The translations under genes were made by a program, and so were the position numbers. This document shows positions 8,516-17,658 of a stretch of 64,000 nucleotides of DNA, piece by piece. The DNA comes from Halomonas colorata (GTDB taxonomy: Bacteria > Pseudomonadota > Gammaproteobacteria > Pseudomonadales > Halomonadaceae): assembly GCF_014897985.1 (NCBI RefSeq), contig NZ_JABUZA010000013.1, forward strand, positions 1-64,000, written 5' to 3'. Below the pieces are notes generated by a model. That model was not told the DNA's origin. It ran no database searches and was given only the letters and a program-made list of their open reading frames with translations. Within the stretch, counting starts at the first letter, position 1. Every line of letters begins with the position of its first letter.

Positions 8516-9856
8516 ATGAAACGCCCTTCACTTCCGGTCAATACGCCTCTGGTAGATCGCTTACCGCCTGAAACCCGTGTTCAGCGCAGGCGCTTACGAG
8601 CATGCCATGAGTGTGACTGGATTTCGGCATTACCCCCCTTAGGGTCTGGAGAAAAGGCCAGCTGCCCGCGATGCTCGCATGTATTGGTCAAACGTCACCG
8701 CTACTCAGCTCAGCGTAGTATGGCATTAGCTATTGCGGCACTTATTGCATTAATAGTGGCAGTATCGTTTCCGTTTGTGAGTTTCAACGTTAGCGGTGTT
8801 GGGAACCGTATTGAGCTATCGCAGACCGCAACCACCCTTATTGCCTTTCATCAGCCCGTGGTTGCCATCATTGTTATTATGACCATTGCCGTTCTACCAG
8901 CGGTTTACCTGCTCAGTGTTATCTGGCTACAGTTTGGTCTTTTGCATGGCAAGCCTTTAGCATTTAGTCGCGATATTGCGCGCTCTCTTGCCCATCTGAC
9001 GCCCTGGATGATGGCCGATGTATTTATTATTGGGGCGCTGGTAAGTTTGATCAAAGTAGCTGGCATGGCGGAGATAGAGCTAGGTATTTCATTCTGGGCA
9101 TTTTGCGTCTTTGCGATACTTTTATTAATGACCACTCAATCAATTGATGCCGACTGGATGTGGTTCTCTTTAGAAGGGGAGCCCCTTGCCCCGGAAGGCA
9201 CACAAACTGGAATGACCGCATCCCGCCAGGACCTTACAGGATGCCCTACCTGTGGGCTTATCAATGCGTTTTCCCGCGGACGCAAGTCACGCTGTATCCG
9301 ATGCCATGAAAAGCTCCACCATCGATTACCGTTTAGCTTACAGCGTACCTGGGCGCTGCTCGGCGCTGCCACCATCATGTATATTCCGGCCAATGTTTAT
9401 CCTATTATGACCACCACCAGCCTAGGGCACAGCGGCTCATCTACGATTATTGGTGGCGTGGTTCAGCTCATGCAAATGGGCTCCTGGCCAGTGGCGGCGG
9501 TTATTTTTATTGCCAGCGTTATCGTACCGGTAGGTAAGCTGCTTGCACTTTCATGGCTATGCATTGCGGTACAGCGCAGCGGCCGTCCCAACACCATTAG
9601 CCGCACCAAGCTTTATCGAATAACCGAATTCATTGGGCGCTGGTCAATGGTCGATGTATTTGTGGTCGCTATTCTGGTTGCCTTGATTCGCGCTGGCTCA
9701 CTCATGTCGATTACCCCCGGCCCTGCCGCACTGGCATTTTCCTCAGTGGTGGTTTTGACTATGCTCGCCGCCATGACTTTTGACCCCCGTTTAATATGGG
9801 ATGCCCCCGAAACCAAGGCATCCACACCAGATAATCGCCACTCAGGGAGCCATTAA
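8516..9856 (+). CDS. pqiA: Intermembrane transport protein PqiA
   Basis: This is a roughly 446-residue inner-membrane protein of the PqiABC lipid transport system. It has two homologous halves, each with a cytoplasmic zinc-ribbon-like cysteine pair set (CHECDW and CPRC; then CPTCG and CIRCHEK) followed by four helices. The sequences WMMADVFIIGALVSL and GRWSMVDVFVVAILVAL are the paired family signatures. The start is uncertain: ATG 8516, GTG 8489 and TTG 8483 are all in frame, and none has a good ribosome site. I chose the ATG. The stop overlaps the pqiB start (TAATG), so expression is coupled. In E. coli the system responds to paraquat via SoxRS; no such site was recognised here. Confidence 0.9.
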   Translation: MKRPSLPVNTPLVDRLPPETRVQRRRLRACHECDWISALPPLGSGEKASCPRCSHVLVKRHRYSAQRSMALAIAALIALIVAVSFPFVSFNVSGVGNRIELSQTATTLIAFHQPVVAIIVIMTIAVLPAVYLLSVIWLQFGLLHGKPLAFSRDIARSLAHLTPWMMADVFIIGALVSLIKVAGMAEIELGISFWAFCVFAILLLMTTQSIDADWMWFSLEGEPLAPEGTQTGMTASRQDLTGCPTCGLINAFSRGRKSRCIRCHEKLHHRLPFSLQRTWALLGAATIMYIPANVYPIMTTTSLGHSGSSTIIGGVVQLMQMGSWPVAAVIFIASVIVPVGKLLALSWLCIAVQRSGRPNTISRTKLYRITEFIGRWSMVDVFVVAILVALIRAGSLMSITPGPAALAFSSVVVLTMLAAMTFDPRLIWDAPETKASTPDNRHSGSH

Positions 9857-11529
9857 TGGGTAATGATACCCCGATAAACAATGAGCAAGAGCCCGACCTG
9901 AACAAGGCCAAGTCTTCTCGGCAAACTCGCCTTTCGCCCATATGGATTGTGCCTATCGTGGCCATCATTATTGGGTTATGGCTGGTATATGATAACTACA
10001 CCAGCCGCGGTACGCTGATCACCTTGACCATGAACAATGCTGAAGGTATCGAAGCGGGTAACACCCTCATTCGTAGCCGCAATGTTGAAATTGGGCTAGT
10101 GCAAAACGTTCAGCTCTCTGAAGATTTGAGCAGTGCCGTTATCACGGCTCGAATTCAGCCCCAGGCCGACAAACTGTTGCGCGAGGATAGCCGCTTCTGG
10201 GTTGTTAAACCGCGCATTGGAAGGGAAGGCATTAGCGGCCTGGGTACTGTACTCTCAGGCGCCTATATTCAGCTTGAACCTGGAACCTCCGAAGAGCAGC
10301 GCCGCGAATTCCCGGTTAGCGATGTGCCACCGGTCGCGACGGCAGGTATGGCGGGTCTCAATATCAGTTTAATTAGCCAGTTGGGCAACTCACTGCGCGT
10401 GGGCGACCCGGTTTCTTACCAAGGTTATACTGTTGGCCGGGTGGAAGAAGCCAGCTTCGATCCTGAATCACGCACCATGCAGCATCAGGTTTTTATTGAA
10501 GAGCCTTATGCGCAGCTAGTTACCGACAGCACGCGCTTCTGGTCGTCCAGCGGCGTAGATTTTCGTCTGGATGCCAATGGCTTTCGAGTGAACGTCGAAT
10601 CCCTGGAAGCGCTGCTGGGTGGCGGCGTGACGTTTGGCGTGCCTGAAGATTTACCTATGGGCAGAAAGGTCGAAGCTGGCGCCCAGTTTAATCTTTATGC
10701 TGATGAAGATGACGCTCGCGAAGGCACCTTTAACCGCTATTTAGAGTACGTCTTATTGGTTGATGATACGGTTCGTGGGCTTTCACGCGGGGCACCCGTT
10801 GAGTTTCGCGGCGTTCGAATGGGTACCGTAGCGGCGGTACCCTGGAACTTTACGGCGCCACAACCAGACTCCCGTGCCCGTTTTGCAATTCCCGTGCTGA
10901 TTCGCATTGAGCCACAGCGCTTGGGCATCGAAAACACAGATGTCGACCTGGAAGAGTGGGAAGCCCGCCTTAATCGCTTGTTTAGCATAGGGCTTCGCGC
11001 CTCGCTTAAAAACGGCAACCTATTAACCGGAGCGCTATTTGTCGATCTTAATTTTCAACGCGATTCAGAAGAGAGATATATCGCTGAAACGTTTTCAAAC
11101 CGAACGGTTTTCCCCACCGTGGCGGGAGGATTTGCTCAAATTCAGGCGCAAATCACCAGTTTGCTGGATAAATTAAACGCGCTTGAAGTAGAACCCTTGC
11201 TCGCCGGACTGGATCGTAATCTGCAGGCTTCTGAACGAATGCTTGATGAAGTGCGTGACGTCAGCACATCGCTTAACCAGCTGTTAAATGATCCTGAAAC
11301 CCAGGCGGTGGGCGGCAATCTCAATGCAACGCTTGAAGAGCTTCGCAACACGCTGCAAGGTGTTTCGCCCTCTTCGCCAGCGTACCAGGATCTTACTTCA
11401 GCCATTGAGCGACTGGACCGGTTAATGCGTGATCTTCAACCACTGACCCGCACCCTGAATGATAATCCGCGGGCACTGCTGTTTGATAACCTGGATGCTC
11501 AAGATCCGATACCGCGTGCACCGCGCTAA
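9856..11529 (+). CDS. pqiB: Intermembrane transport protein PqiB (MCE domain)
   Basis: This 557-residue protein is anchored by one N-terminal helix (IWIVPIVAIIIGLWLVY, about residues 27-45), with the rest in the periplasm. Three MCE/MlaD domains follow, recognisable by GxxL/VxYxGxxVGxV-like strands: NTLIRSRNVEIGLV, PVSYQGYTVGRV and PVEFRGVRMGTV. A long helical C-terminal region (about 420-540) would form the needle-like tunnel seen in E. coli PqiB hexamers. It bridges PqiA in the inner membrane to PqiC at the outer membrane to move lipids between them. It overlaps pqiA by 1 nt and precedes pqiC by 13 nt. Confidence 0.93.
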   Translation: MGNDTPINNEQEPDLNKAKSSRQTRLSPIWIVPIVAIIIGLWLVYDNYTSRGTLITLTMNNAEGIEAGNTLIRSRNVEIGLVQNVQLSEDLSSAVITARIQPQADKLLREDSRFWVVKPRIGREGISGLGTVLSGAYIQLEPGTSEEQRREFPVSDVPPVATAGMAGLNISLISQLGNSLRVGDPVSYQGYTVGRVEEASFDPESRTMQHQVFIEEPYAQLVTDSTRFWSSSGVDFRLDANGFRVNVESLEALLGGGVTFGVPEDLPMGRKVEAGAQFNLYADEDDAREGTFNRYLEYVLLVDDTVRGLSRGAPVEFRGVRMGTVAAVPWNFTAPQPDSRARFAIPVLIRIEPQRLGIENTDVDLEEWEARLNRLFSIGLRASLKNGNLLTGALFVDLNFQRDSEERYIAETFSNRTVFPTVAGGFAQIQAQITSLLDKLNALEVEPLLAGLDRNLQASERMLDEVRDVSTSLNQLLNDPETQAVGGNLNATLEELRNTLQGVSPSSPAYQDLTSAIERLDRLMRDLQPLTRTLNDNPRALLFDNLDAQDPIPRAPR

Positions 11530-11542
11530 GAAGGACAACGTT

Positions 11543-12157
11543 ATGCGCTTACTATCTACAAACCGCTTATCGCTACTGAGTTTGAAAGGCTTATCGCTGC
11601 TGGTCGCGTGCCTTATGCTTACCGCCTGTGCAAGCAGCGTCACTCCACCTGCGCGCTATATGCTACCCAACAGTCAGCTAGCCAATACGCCGAATAATCC
11701 TCAGGGCACGTTACAGCTGAGTTCGCCGCGGCTTGCCCACTACCTGGACGTCGATGGCATCATTATGCAGCTGGATGATATTACGCTTAACGAAGCGCGC
11801 GAACACCAGTGGGCTGAAAGCATTGGCCGCCAGCTTGCGCGCAGTTTGCGCACGCGCTTATCTCAAGAGCTGCCGCTGATTCGCGTGGTGCGTGACGATA
11901 GCAGCCAGCCCGAAGCGCTTAGCCTGCGCCTGGAAGTCGACCAGTTCCAGGGGCGTCACGACGGTTTGGCGATTGCAACCGGTCAATGGCAGTTGCGCAG
12001 TACCAGCAACGAGCTGCTTGCCATGAAGACCTTTGCAGCACAAACGGCGCTGGATGACGACGGCTACCCCGCTTTGGTGCGCGCCTTAGGCGCCAGCTGG
12101 GATGACGTGGCCGAACAAATTGCCGATCAGATACGTCAAGGCAACTATTTTAACTAA
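11543..12157 (+). CDS. pqiC: PqiC family outer-membrane lipoprotein
   Basis: This is a 204-residue ABC-transport auxiliary lipoprotein (PqiC/YmbA). The start chosen is the ATG after the AAGGAC ribosome site, which gives a lipoprotein signal peptide with lipobox LTAC (Cys at residue 25). An in-frame upstream ATG at 11459 lies inside pqiB and would bury the signal. The mature part begins SSVTPPARYMLPN, as in the family, where xPxRYYxL is conserved. It probably caps the PqiB tunnel at the outer membrane. It is the last gene of the pqiABC operon. Confidence 0.88.
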   Translation: MRLLSTNRLSLLSLKGLSLLVACLMLTACASSVTPPARYMLPNSQLANTPNNPQGTLQLSSPRLAHYLDVDGIIMQLDDITLNEAREHQWAESIGRQLARSLRTRLSQELPLIRVVRDDSSQPEALSLRLEVDQFQGRHDGLAIATGQWQLRSTSNELLAMKTFAAQTALDDDGYPALVRALGASWDDVAEQIADQIRQGNYFN

Positions 12158-12492
12158 TCAAGATCTCACTAAGCCTAGTCTCGTCAACCAAACGCGACAA
12201 GAATGCCCGCCTTGTACAATCTTCATGTTACACTGGCGGGCATATTATGGGTTGCAACCTATCGCAATGCCCGCTGTCAGTACTACCCACTGTTAAATGC
12301 CCGTCTCTTCCATACTGACCACACTATTTCGTTATGGTCATTCGTGGCTAATCAACGATCATCGCGGTGTAGCGAATTATCTGGCAAACTTCGCTGCCGC
12401 GATGATTATTATCCTCGCCTTTTGAAAAAAATACGCCTAGCAACAACGCTTTTTAAGCAGCTGTTGCCTTGCTAGGCGACTGCGGAGAACGC
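12158..12492 (+). promoter_or_regulatory. Structured leader region upstream of rhlE
   Basis: This 335-nt stretch holds no convincing gene; an open frame at 12203-12475 has no ribosome site and a random-looking product. A perfect 8-bp stem pairs 12204-12211 with 12235-12242. The octamer AATGCCCG occurs three times (12202, 12266, 12296). A second hairpin pairs 12434-12441 with 12471-12478 around further partial pairing, ending 5 nt before the GGAG ribosome site at 12484-12487. That position could control rhlE translation, as leaders of cold-shock RNA helicases do (inference). Confidence 0.4.
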
Positions 12493-13746
12493 ATGAGCTT
12501 TTCTGAACTTGGTCTGCATGAAGATTTATTACGCGCCGTTACGGCGCAAGGCTATACCCAGCCTACCCCGATCCAATTAAAGGCCATTCCGGTTGTTTTA
12601 GAAGGTCGCGATTTACTCGCGAGCGCCCAAACGGGCACAGGTAAAACGGCAGGTTTTACCCTGCCGATGCTGCAGCGCCTTTCAGGCGGCAAACGCCCCG
12701 AAAAACGCCAGGTTAGAGCGCTGGTGTTAACCCCAACGCGCGAGCTGGCAGCCCAGGTAGGGGAAAGTGTATCCACCTATGGCAAGCACCTCGCTTTACG
12801 CTCGCATACTATTTTTGGTGGCGTCGGCCAACAGCCTCAAGTCGATGCGATTAAAGCTGGCCTGGACGTATTGATTGCCACGCCGGGTCGCCTGCTGGAC
12901 CTTCAGCAGCAGGGCCATGTCGATCTTTCGGCTATCGAAATTTTAGTGCTTGATGAAGCCGACCGCATGTTGGATATGGGATTTATTCACGATATTAAAC
13001 GCGTGCTGCGCCTGGTGCCCAAGCAGCGTCAGAATCTGCTGTTCTCAGCCACGTTCTCCAATGAAATTCAAACGCTGGCCCAGCAGTTGCTAAATAACCC
13101 AGCGCTTATTGAAGTTGCTCCGCGTAACACGACCGCCGAAAAAATCGAACAGGCCGTTTACCGCGTCGACCGTGATAAAAAGCGCGAACTGCTGGCCCAT
13201 CTGATTCAGCGCCATGGCTGGTTTCAGGTATTGGTTTTCACCCGTACCAAGCACGGAGCCAACCGGCTTGCCGAGCAGCTTTCCAAGCAAGACATTCCGG
13301 CCATGGCGATTCACGGCAATAAAAGCCAGGGCGCGCGTACACGAGCGCTGGGTGCGTTCAAAAGCGGTGATTTACAGGTACTGGTCGCCACCGATATCGC
13401 CGCGCGCGGGCTTGATATCAGCGAGCTCCCCCACGTAGTGAATTTTGAACTGCCTAACGTCGCCGAAGACTACGTACACCGCATTGGTCGTACAGGCCGG
13501 GCCGGCAGCAATGGCGCAGCAGTTTCATTAGTATGTGTCGATGAGCATGGGCTGCTGGGCAATATCGAGCGCTTAATCAAGCAAAACCTGACCAAGCATA
13601 TCGAACCCGGCTTTGAGCCCGACCCGAACGCCAAACCCGAGCCCATCGAGAATGGCCGTCGTCAGCGCCAGCCTCAAGCTCGTCGTAAACCGAGTGGCGA
13701 AGCCGCAAAACCCAGCGGTGAACGCCGCCGGCGCGCGCGCCGCTAG
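12493..13746 (+). CDS. rhlE: DEAD-box ATP-dependent RNA helicase RhlE
   Basis: This 417-residue helicase unwinds structured RNA in ribosome assembly and RNA decay. All motifs are visible: Q motif (GYTQPTPIQ), I (AQTGTGKT), Ia (PTRELAAQV), Ib (TPGR), II (DEAD), III (SAT), V ([10 protein letters not shown]) and VI ([10 protein letters not shown]). A basic C-terminal tail (about 385-417, rich in R, K, Q and P) is typical of RhlE and aids RNA binding. ATG 12493 with GGAG upstream fits the conserved start MSFSELGL. It follows pqiC but has its own long leader. A stem-loop at 13758-13790 follows the stop. Confidence 0.93.
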   Translation: MSFSELGLHEDLLRAVTAQGYTQPTPIQLKAIPVVLEGRDLLASAQTGTGKTAGFTLPMLQRLSGGKRPEKRQVRALVLTPTRELAAQVGESVSTYGKHLALRSHTIFGGVGQQPQVDAIKAGLDVLIATPGRLLDLQQQGHVDLSAIEILVLDEADRMLDMGFIHDIKRVLRLVPKQRQNLLFSATFSNEIQTLAQQLLNNPALIEVAPRNTTAEKIEQAVYRVDRDKKRELLAHLIQRHGWFQVLVFTRTKHGANRLAEQLSKQDIPAMAIHGNKSQGARTRALGAFKSGDLQVLVATDIAARGLDISELPHVVNFELPNVAEDYVHRIGRTGRAGSNGAAVSLVCVDEHGLLGNIERLIKQNLTKHIEPGFEPDPNAKPEPIENGRRQRQPQARRKPSGEAAKPSGERRRRARR

Positions 13747-13757
13747 CCCAGCGGGAA

Positions 13758-13790
13758 GGAATATGCGAAGGTTATGCCCTCGCATATTCC
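13758..13790 (+). terminator. Stem-loop after rhlE
   Basis: A perfect 11-bp stem (13758-13768 with 13780-13790) closes an 11-nt loop directly downstream of rhlE. There is no T run after it, so it may be an RNA 3'-end stabiliser or processing site rather than an intrinsic terminator. Confidence 0.45.
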
Positions 13791-13824
13791 GATGCGTTGA
13801 CTAACACATTTTCAGGGAGCGATC

Positions 13825-14328
13825 ATGTCCTCATCTCAACTTATTGCTGACTACCGGCAGTGGCTTAGTTTTCAACGTCAAGAACAGCTTAGCCGTGAGC
13901 ACCAGGGGATTTCGCAACGCCTGGAAGATGCCCGCGCCTCTTCAAAACAGGTCGTCCAGGCTTACCGCAGCATGGCGGAAAAAGCCTCGGCTGAAGGCGC
14001 CTGCTATCGCACACTGTTCCTACGTGAACGTGATGATAATGTAGCGCTACCCTGTGAAGGCTGGCTGTTTATTCGACGCGTTCTTAGTGAAGACAACAGC
14101 ACCCGCGTACGCGCCACACTGATTGAGACGTTTACGCTTGAAGACGGCACTATTGGTCCAGGCGATAAACCCGCCCAAAAAGTGACGCTTGAAATCTACG
14201 ATAAGCTGGATATCAATCAGGGCATGCGCACCAGCGTTCGCGTTGATTGCCTGGAAACACCACAGGACTACAACTTCATCACGCTACTTGATGCAGTTCG
14301 CGGTGATTTACGCCCCTACCTTAAGTAA
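13825..14328 (+). CDS. Conserved protein of unknown function
   Basis: This 167-residue soluble protein has no signal peptide or membrane helix. Residues 1-55 are strongly helical and charged (KQVVQAYRSMAEKA), probably a coiled coil. The rest looks like a mixed beta domain (GWLFIRRVLSEDNST, KVTLEIYDKLDINQG). There is a good GGGAG ribosome site. The gene ends 6 nt before the MFS gene, so the two may be co-transcribed. I recognise no family, and the N-terminal coiled coil gives no functional clue. Codon use and ribosome site support a real gene. Confidence 0.7.
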   Translation: MSSSQLIADYRQWLSFQRQEQLSREHQGISQRLEDARASSKQVVQAYRSMAEKASAEGACYRTLFLRERDDNVALPCEGWLFIRRVLSEDNSTRVRATLIETFTLEDGTIGPGDKPAQKVTLEIYDKLDINQGMRTSVRVDCLETPQDYNFITLLDAVRGDLRPYLK

Positions 14329-14334
14329 GCAGCC

Positions 14335-15534
14335 ATGATGTCCCGTCGTTCACTCACATTTATTTTATTGATGGTTGTCGTGGGGCTGAATTTACGCCCC
14401 GCGCTTTCCTCAGTGGCCCCTTTGCTAACGCGCTTACAAGAAACAGCGGGGCTTTCGGCCGCAGCTGCGGGGGTTCTTACTACCCTGCCCGTGCTGTTTT
14501 TGGGCTTATCAGCGCCAATGGCGCCTCTTTTAGCTCAGCGCCTGGGAAGTGAGCGTGCGCTTAGCACAGCGCTTTTATTGCTTGCAGCCGGCTTAATTCT
14601 GCGCGGCTTGCCACTGCCAGGTGTGTTGTTTATAGGCTCGGCCATGACCGGTGGCGCCATTGGGATCAGCGGCACCTTGTTGCCTGCGCTTGTTAAGCGC
14701 GAACTACCTGAAAGCGCCGACCTGCTGACCGGCCTTTATACCATGGCTCTCTGCCTGGGCGGGGCACTGGGGGCAGGTCTAAGCGTACCCCTTACCGATT
14801 GGCTGGGAAGCTGGCAAGCAAGTCTTATGAGCTGGGCATTGCTTGCCGTATTTGCACTCGCTCTTTGGCACTTTCAGATGCCTAACAGTCACACCCATCA
14901 TGCGCCTCAAGTACCCACTACGGGTCTTTTACGATTACTGCGTAAACCGCTCACGTGGCATGTGATGTTGTTTATGGGCATTCAATCGTCGATGGCCTAT
15001 ATCGTATTTGGCTGGCTCCCTACGCTATTGGTAGACCGTGGCTACGATGAAGCCAGCGCGGGCTGGACAATGGCCGTTTCGATTATGTGCCAACTGGCTT
15101 CAGCCTTAGGCGCGCCGTGGCTTGCAAGGCTGGGCCACGACCAGCGACCAGCGCTTTTGCTGGTATTACTCAGTACGGCACTCGGGCTTTGGATGTTGCT
15201 AATCGCACCGTTGGCATGGAAATGGCCTGGCGCGTTTTTTTTAGGTCTGGGTCAAGGCGGTAGTTTCAGCATGGCGCTGAGCCTGCTTGTATTACGCACC
15301 GCCAATTCTCGCCTAGCAGGGCAGCTATCCGGTCTGGTGCAAGGCGGGGGATATATGATTGCCGCCATAGGCCCCTTTGGCGTCGGCTTACTAATTCAGT
15401 CTGGTATCCACGCTGACTATATTGCCTGGCTACTGATTCTGCTCGTTGGCATCTGTTGTGGGTTTGCCCTTCTGGTGGGACGCCAACGTCAGTTGGATGA
15501 TCAAAATGGTGTTCTTCAGGTCCACCGTCTTTAA
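14335..15534 (+). CDS. MFS transporter of the CynX/NimT (cyanate permease-like) family
   Basis: This 399-residue, 12-helix major facilitator resembles the CynX/YeaN family: the start has VVGLNLRPALSSVAPLL, and the middle has the conserved GGALGAGLSVPLTDWLGSWQ stretch. Family members are linked to cyanate, 2-nitroimidazole or other small-molecule movement, so the substrate cannot be told from sequence. ATG codons at 14335 and 14338 are both possible starts. It sits between an unknown gene and ansA, with about 43 nt to ansA, so an operon is possible. Confidence 0.8.
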   Translation: MMSRRSLTFILLMVVVGLNLRPALSSVAPLLTRLQETAGLSAAAAGVLTTLPVLFLGLSAPMAPLLAQRLGSERALSTALLLLAAGLILRGLPLPGVLFIGSAMTGGAIGISGTLLPALVKRELPESADLLTGLYTMALCLGGALGAGLSVPLTDWLGSWQASLMSWALLAVFALALWHFQMPNSHTHHAPQVPTTGLLRLLRKPLTWHVMLFMGIQSSMAYIVFGWLPTLLVDRGYDEASAGWTMAVSIMCQLASALGAPWLARLGHDQRPALLLVLLSTALGLWMLLIAPLAWKWPGAFFLGLGQGGSFSMALSLLVLRTANSRLAGQLSGLVQGGGYMIAAIGPFGVGLLIQSGIHADYIAWLLILLVGICCGFALLVGRQRQLDDQNGVLQVHRL

Positions 15535-15577
15535 AAGCATTTTTTAAAAACATCACTGAAAGCGTTAGGAAGCCCGT

Positions 15578-16648
15578 ATGAGTACCTTATCCCGCTTAGC
15601 CCAAGCGACCCCCACCCAAGAGCGCCTGCTGGTGATTTATACGGGTGGAACCATTGGTATGCAGCAGGCGGATAACGGGCTTACCCCCGGCGGTAATTTT
15701 GCTCAGCGTATGGCAAAAGCATTAAGCCAATTACCCGTCGTTCAGCAGCAGTTACTGCCAGCCTATGATGTTATTAGCTATGCCAATCTGATTGACTCCA
15801 GTACGGCGACTCCTCTTAACTGGCAGCAATTGGCAGATGATATTACATCACGTCTGACCGAGTATCGTGGCTTTGTGATCCTCCATGGAACCGATACGCT
15901 TAGCTGGTCCGCGGCTAGTCTCGCTTATCAACTTCAGGGCATTGACCGCCCCGTCGTACTAACGGGCGCGATGCTGCCGCTGGAAGCGCCTAATAGCGAT
16001 GGACTGAATAATATACATGGTGCTTTACGCTTTGCGGCCACCGCCGAGCTGCAGGAAGTGGCTATCTATTTCGCCAACCGGCTAATGCGCGGCGTAAGAG
16101 CGATAAAGCACCACAGCAGCGCATTAACGGCATTTTCTACTCCCTGCTATCCGCTGCTTGGGGAACGTGTGGGCGACGATTTCGTCTACTACCCAAGCCG
16201 CGGGTTGGCTTTACAGCAGCGTGGTGCGCCACGTTTTGAACTAGCCGATTACCAGGGTCTGAGCCAAGGAGAAGTGGTGCGTATCGCTCTGTGGCCAGGT
16301 ATGGCGGCCTGGCAACTGGATGCATGGTTAAATGATCCACGCGTTAAAGGGGCAGTATTGCAGCTCTGGGGGGCCGGCAATCTACCCAACGACCCGGCGT
16401 TGCTTAATATCCTGGCCACAGCCAGCGGTGAAGGGAAGCTGTTGGCGGCTATCAGCCTTTGCCCAGAGGGCAGCGTCCATATGGGCGCTTATGCGGCGGG
16501 TCAAGGTTTGGCGGATGCCGGAGTGTTATCGGGAGACGCCATGACGCCTGAGGCCACGTTTACCAAGCTGGTCCACCTGTTAGCCCAACCCATTGGCTTC
16601 GATGTGCAGCGCCAGCGTTTTCTCACCTCGCTAGTGGGTGAGCGCTAA
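15578..16648 (+). CDS. ansA: L-asparaginase type I (cytoplasmic)
   Basis: This 356-residue enzyme hydrolyses asparagine to aspartate and ammonia in the cytosol. It has the first threonine motif YTGGTIGM near residues 21-28, the second catalytic motif LHGTDTLSWSA, and the IKHHSSALTAF stretch characteristic of the type I family. There is no signal peptide, so it is not the periplasmic high-affinity type II enzyme. A TTAGGAAG ribosome site precedes the ATG. A short perfect inverted repeat, AGCGCT-AAT-AGCGCT, overlaps the stop codon but has no T run. Confidence 0.92.
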   Translation: MSTLSRLAQATPTQERLLVIYTGGTIGMQQADNGLTPGGNFAQRMAKALSQLPVVQQQLLPAYDVISYANLIDSSTATPLNWQQLADDITSRLTEYRGFVILHGTDTLSWSAASLAYQLQGIDRPVVLTGAMLPLEAPNSDGLNNIHGALRFAATAELQEVAIYFANRLMRGVRAIKHHSSALTAFSTPCYPLLGERVGDDFVYYPSRGLALQQRGAPRFELADYQGLSQGEVVRIALWPGMAAWQLDAWLNDPRVKGAVLQLWGAGNLPNDPALLNILATASGEGKLLAAISLCPEGSVHMGAYAAGQGLADAGVLSGDAMTPEATFTKLVHLLAQPIGFDVQRQRFLTSLVGER

Positions 16649-16717
16649 TAGCGCTTGCGAAATCAATAATTTACGCTAGGCTTAACCAGTAGCAACCTAT
16701 TGAAGGAGCGCATAATT

Positions 16718-16957
16718 ATGGAAAAGCCAGTGCATTTTTTTAGTGATCTTTTTGAACAGCTGGGCCTGCGCTCAGATCCAGATTCAATTGAGCAATTTAT
16801 CAAGCGTCATCGTCCACTACCTAAGGATATGGCCCTGGCCGATGCTCCCTGCTGGAACGAAGGTCAAGCCGACTTCCTACGCGAAGCGATTGAAGACGAT
16901 GCCGATTGGGCGGAGCTGGTTGACCACCTTGATGTAGCAATGCACCAGGACGGTTAA
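16718..16957 (+). CDS. DUF2789 family small protein
   Basis: This 79-residue protein is probably of the DUF2789 family, found in pseudomonads and relatives: MEKPVHFFSDLFEQLGL at the start, then FIKRHRPLP and FLREAIEDDADWAELVD. It is acidic, helical and cytoplasmic; function is unknown. The start is set by the AAGGAG ribosome site at 16703-16708; an in-frame ATG at 16700 lies within that site. A T-rich stretch follows the stop but is not preceded by a strong stem. Confidence 0.75.
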   Translation: MEKPVHFFSDLFEQLGLRSDPDSIEQFIKRHRPLPKDMALADAPCWNEGQADFLREAIEDDADWAELVDHLDVAMHQDG

Positions 16958-16977
16958 GTTTTTTTTATTACCATAGC

Positions 16978-17002
16978 ACTTAACGTTTGTACTTAACGTT
17001 TG
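16978..17002. repeat. Short tandem duplication at the 3' end of the VTT gene
   Basis: The 12-mer ACTTAACGTTTG occurs twice, at 16978-16989 and 16991-17002. The second copy contains the stop codon of the minus-strand gene. It looks like a local slippage duplication. Confidence 0.6.
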
Positions 17003-17658
17003 GGCGCTGCTCTCGAGCGGCGCTTGAACCAGGCCCCAACCAATAACAGAAGCGTTAATGCAAGAAGCGGCATCAGCACGTCAAACTGTAGTGCGTCTCC
17101 TTCCTCTATAGCTTCAATCGCCCCATATATAGCACTGCTATAAACCGCCCATTTAACCGATAGGCCCAAGGTCGCCGCGAGTAGAAAAACCGTTAGCGGA
17201 ATACGGCTTAATCCAGCCGCAAAGTTGATCATCGCATGAGGAAAGCCAGGCAGGATGCGCAGCGCGCACTGAGTGAGTAGATCGCTTCTATCCTGAAGCG
17301 TTTTCATTATTTTAAGGGTCAATCCTTTCGGCTGCCATGCAGCGCTGGTGTGTGCCGCCAATTGATAGCCACCAAACGCCCCCGCCACACTTCCCAGGGT
17401 TAACAGACAAGTAGCGATTAGGGGCGGGTAAAAAGGCGCTATTAGCCACAAACCGATACTCGCTGGCAAGCCAGTGGCTAACGTGATCGCCATTATAAGT
17501 ACCACCCCGGCAATGACCGCAGGATGGTGCATCCATTGCGCCATGCTATGCTTTACGGTCATTAAATCCGGTGAATAGCTAAACCATAAAAAGGCCACCA
17601 GAGCGATACACCCAACCGCTACGCCCAAGCGCCAGTAAAAGCCTAAGGCTTTATGCAT
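16993..17658 (-). CDS. TVP38/TMEM64 family membrane protein (VTT domain)
   Basis: This 221-residue inner-membrane protein of the VTT (DedA-related) superfamily has about six helices. The core motif region GSVAGAFGGYQLAAH and the later LRILPGFPHAMINFAAGLSRIPLTVFLLAATLG match the family's re-entrant loops. Homologues act in lipid scrambling or membrane homeostasis; the exact role here is unknown. It overlaps the 3' end of the START-like gene by 8 nt and is probably co-transcribed with it. Confidence 0.83.
   Translation of the reverse strand: MHKALGFYWRLGVAVGCIALVAFLWFSYSPDLMTVKHSMAQWMHHPAVIAGVVLIMAITLATGLPASIGLWLIAPFYPPLIATCLLTLGSVAGAFGGYQLAAHTSAAWQPKGLTLKIMKTLQDRSDLLTQCALRILPGFPHAMINFAAGLSRIPLTVFLLAATLGLSVKWAVYSSAIYGAIEAIEEGDALQFDVLMPLLALTLLLLVGAWFKRRSRAAPKR

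Noticed and set aside
12203-12475. 90-codon open frame before rhlE
   Set aside because: No ribosome site, atypical residues, and it covers the hairpins of the leader.
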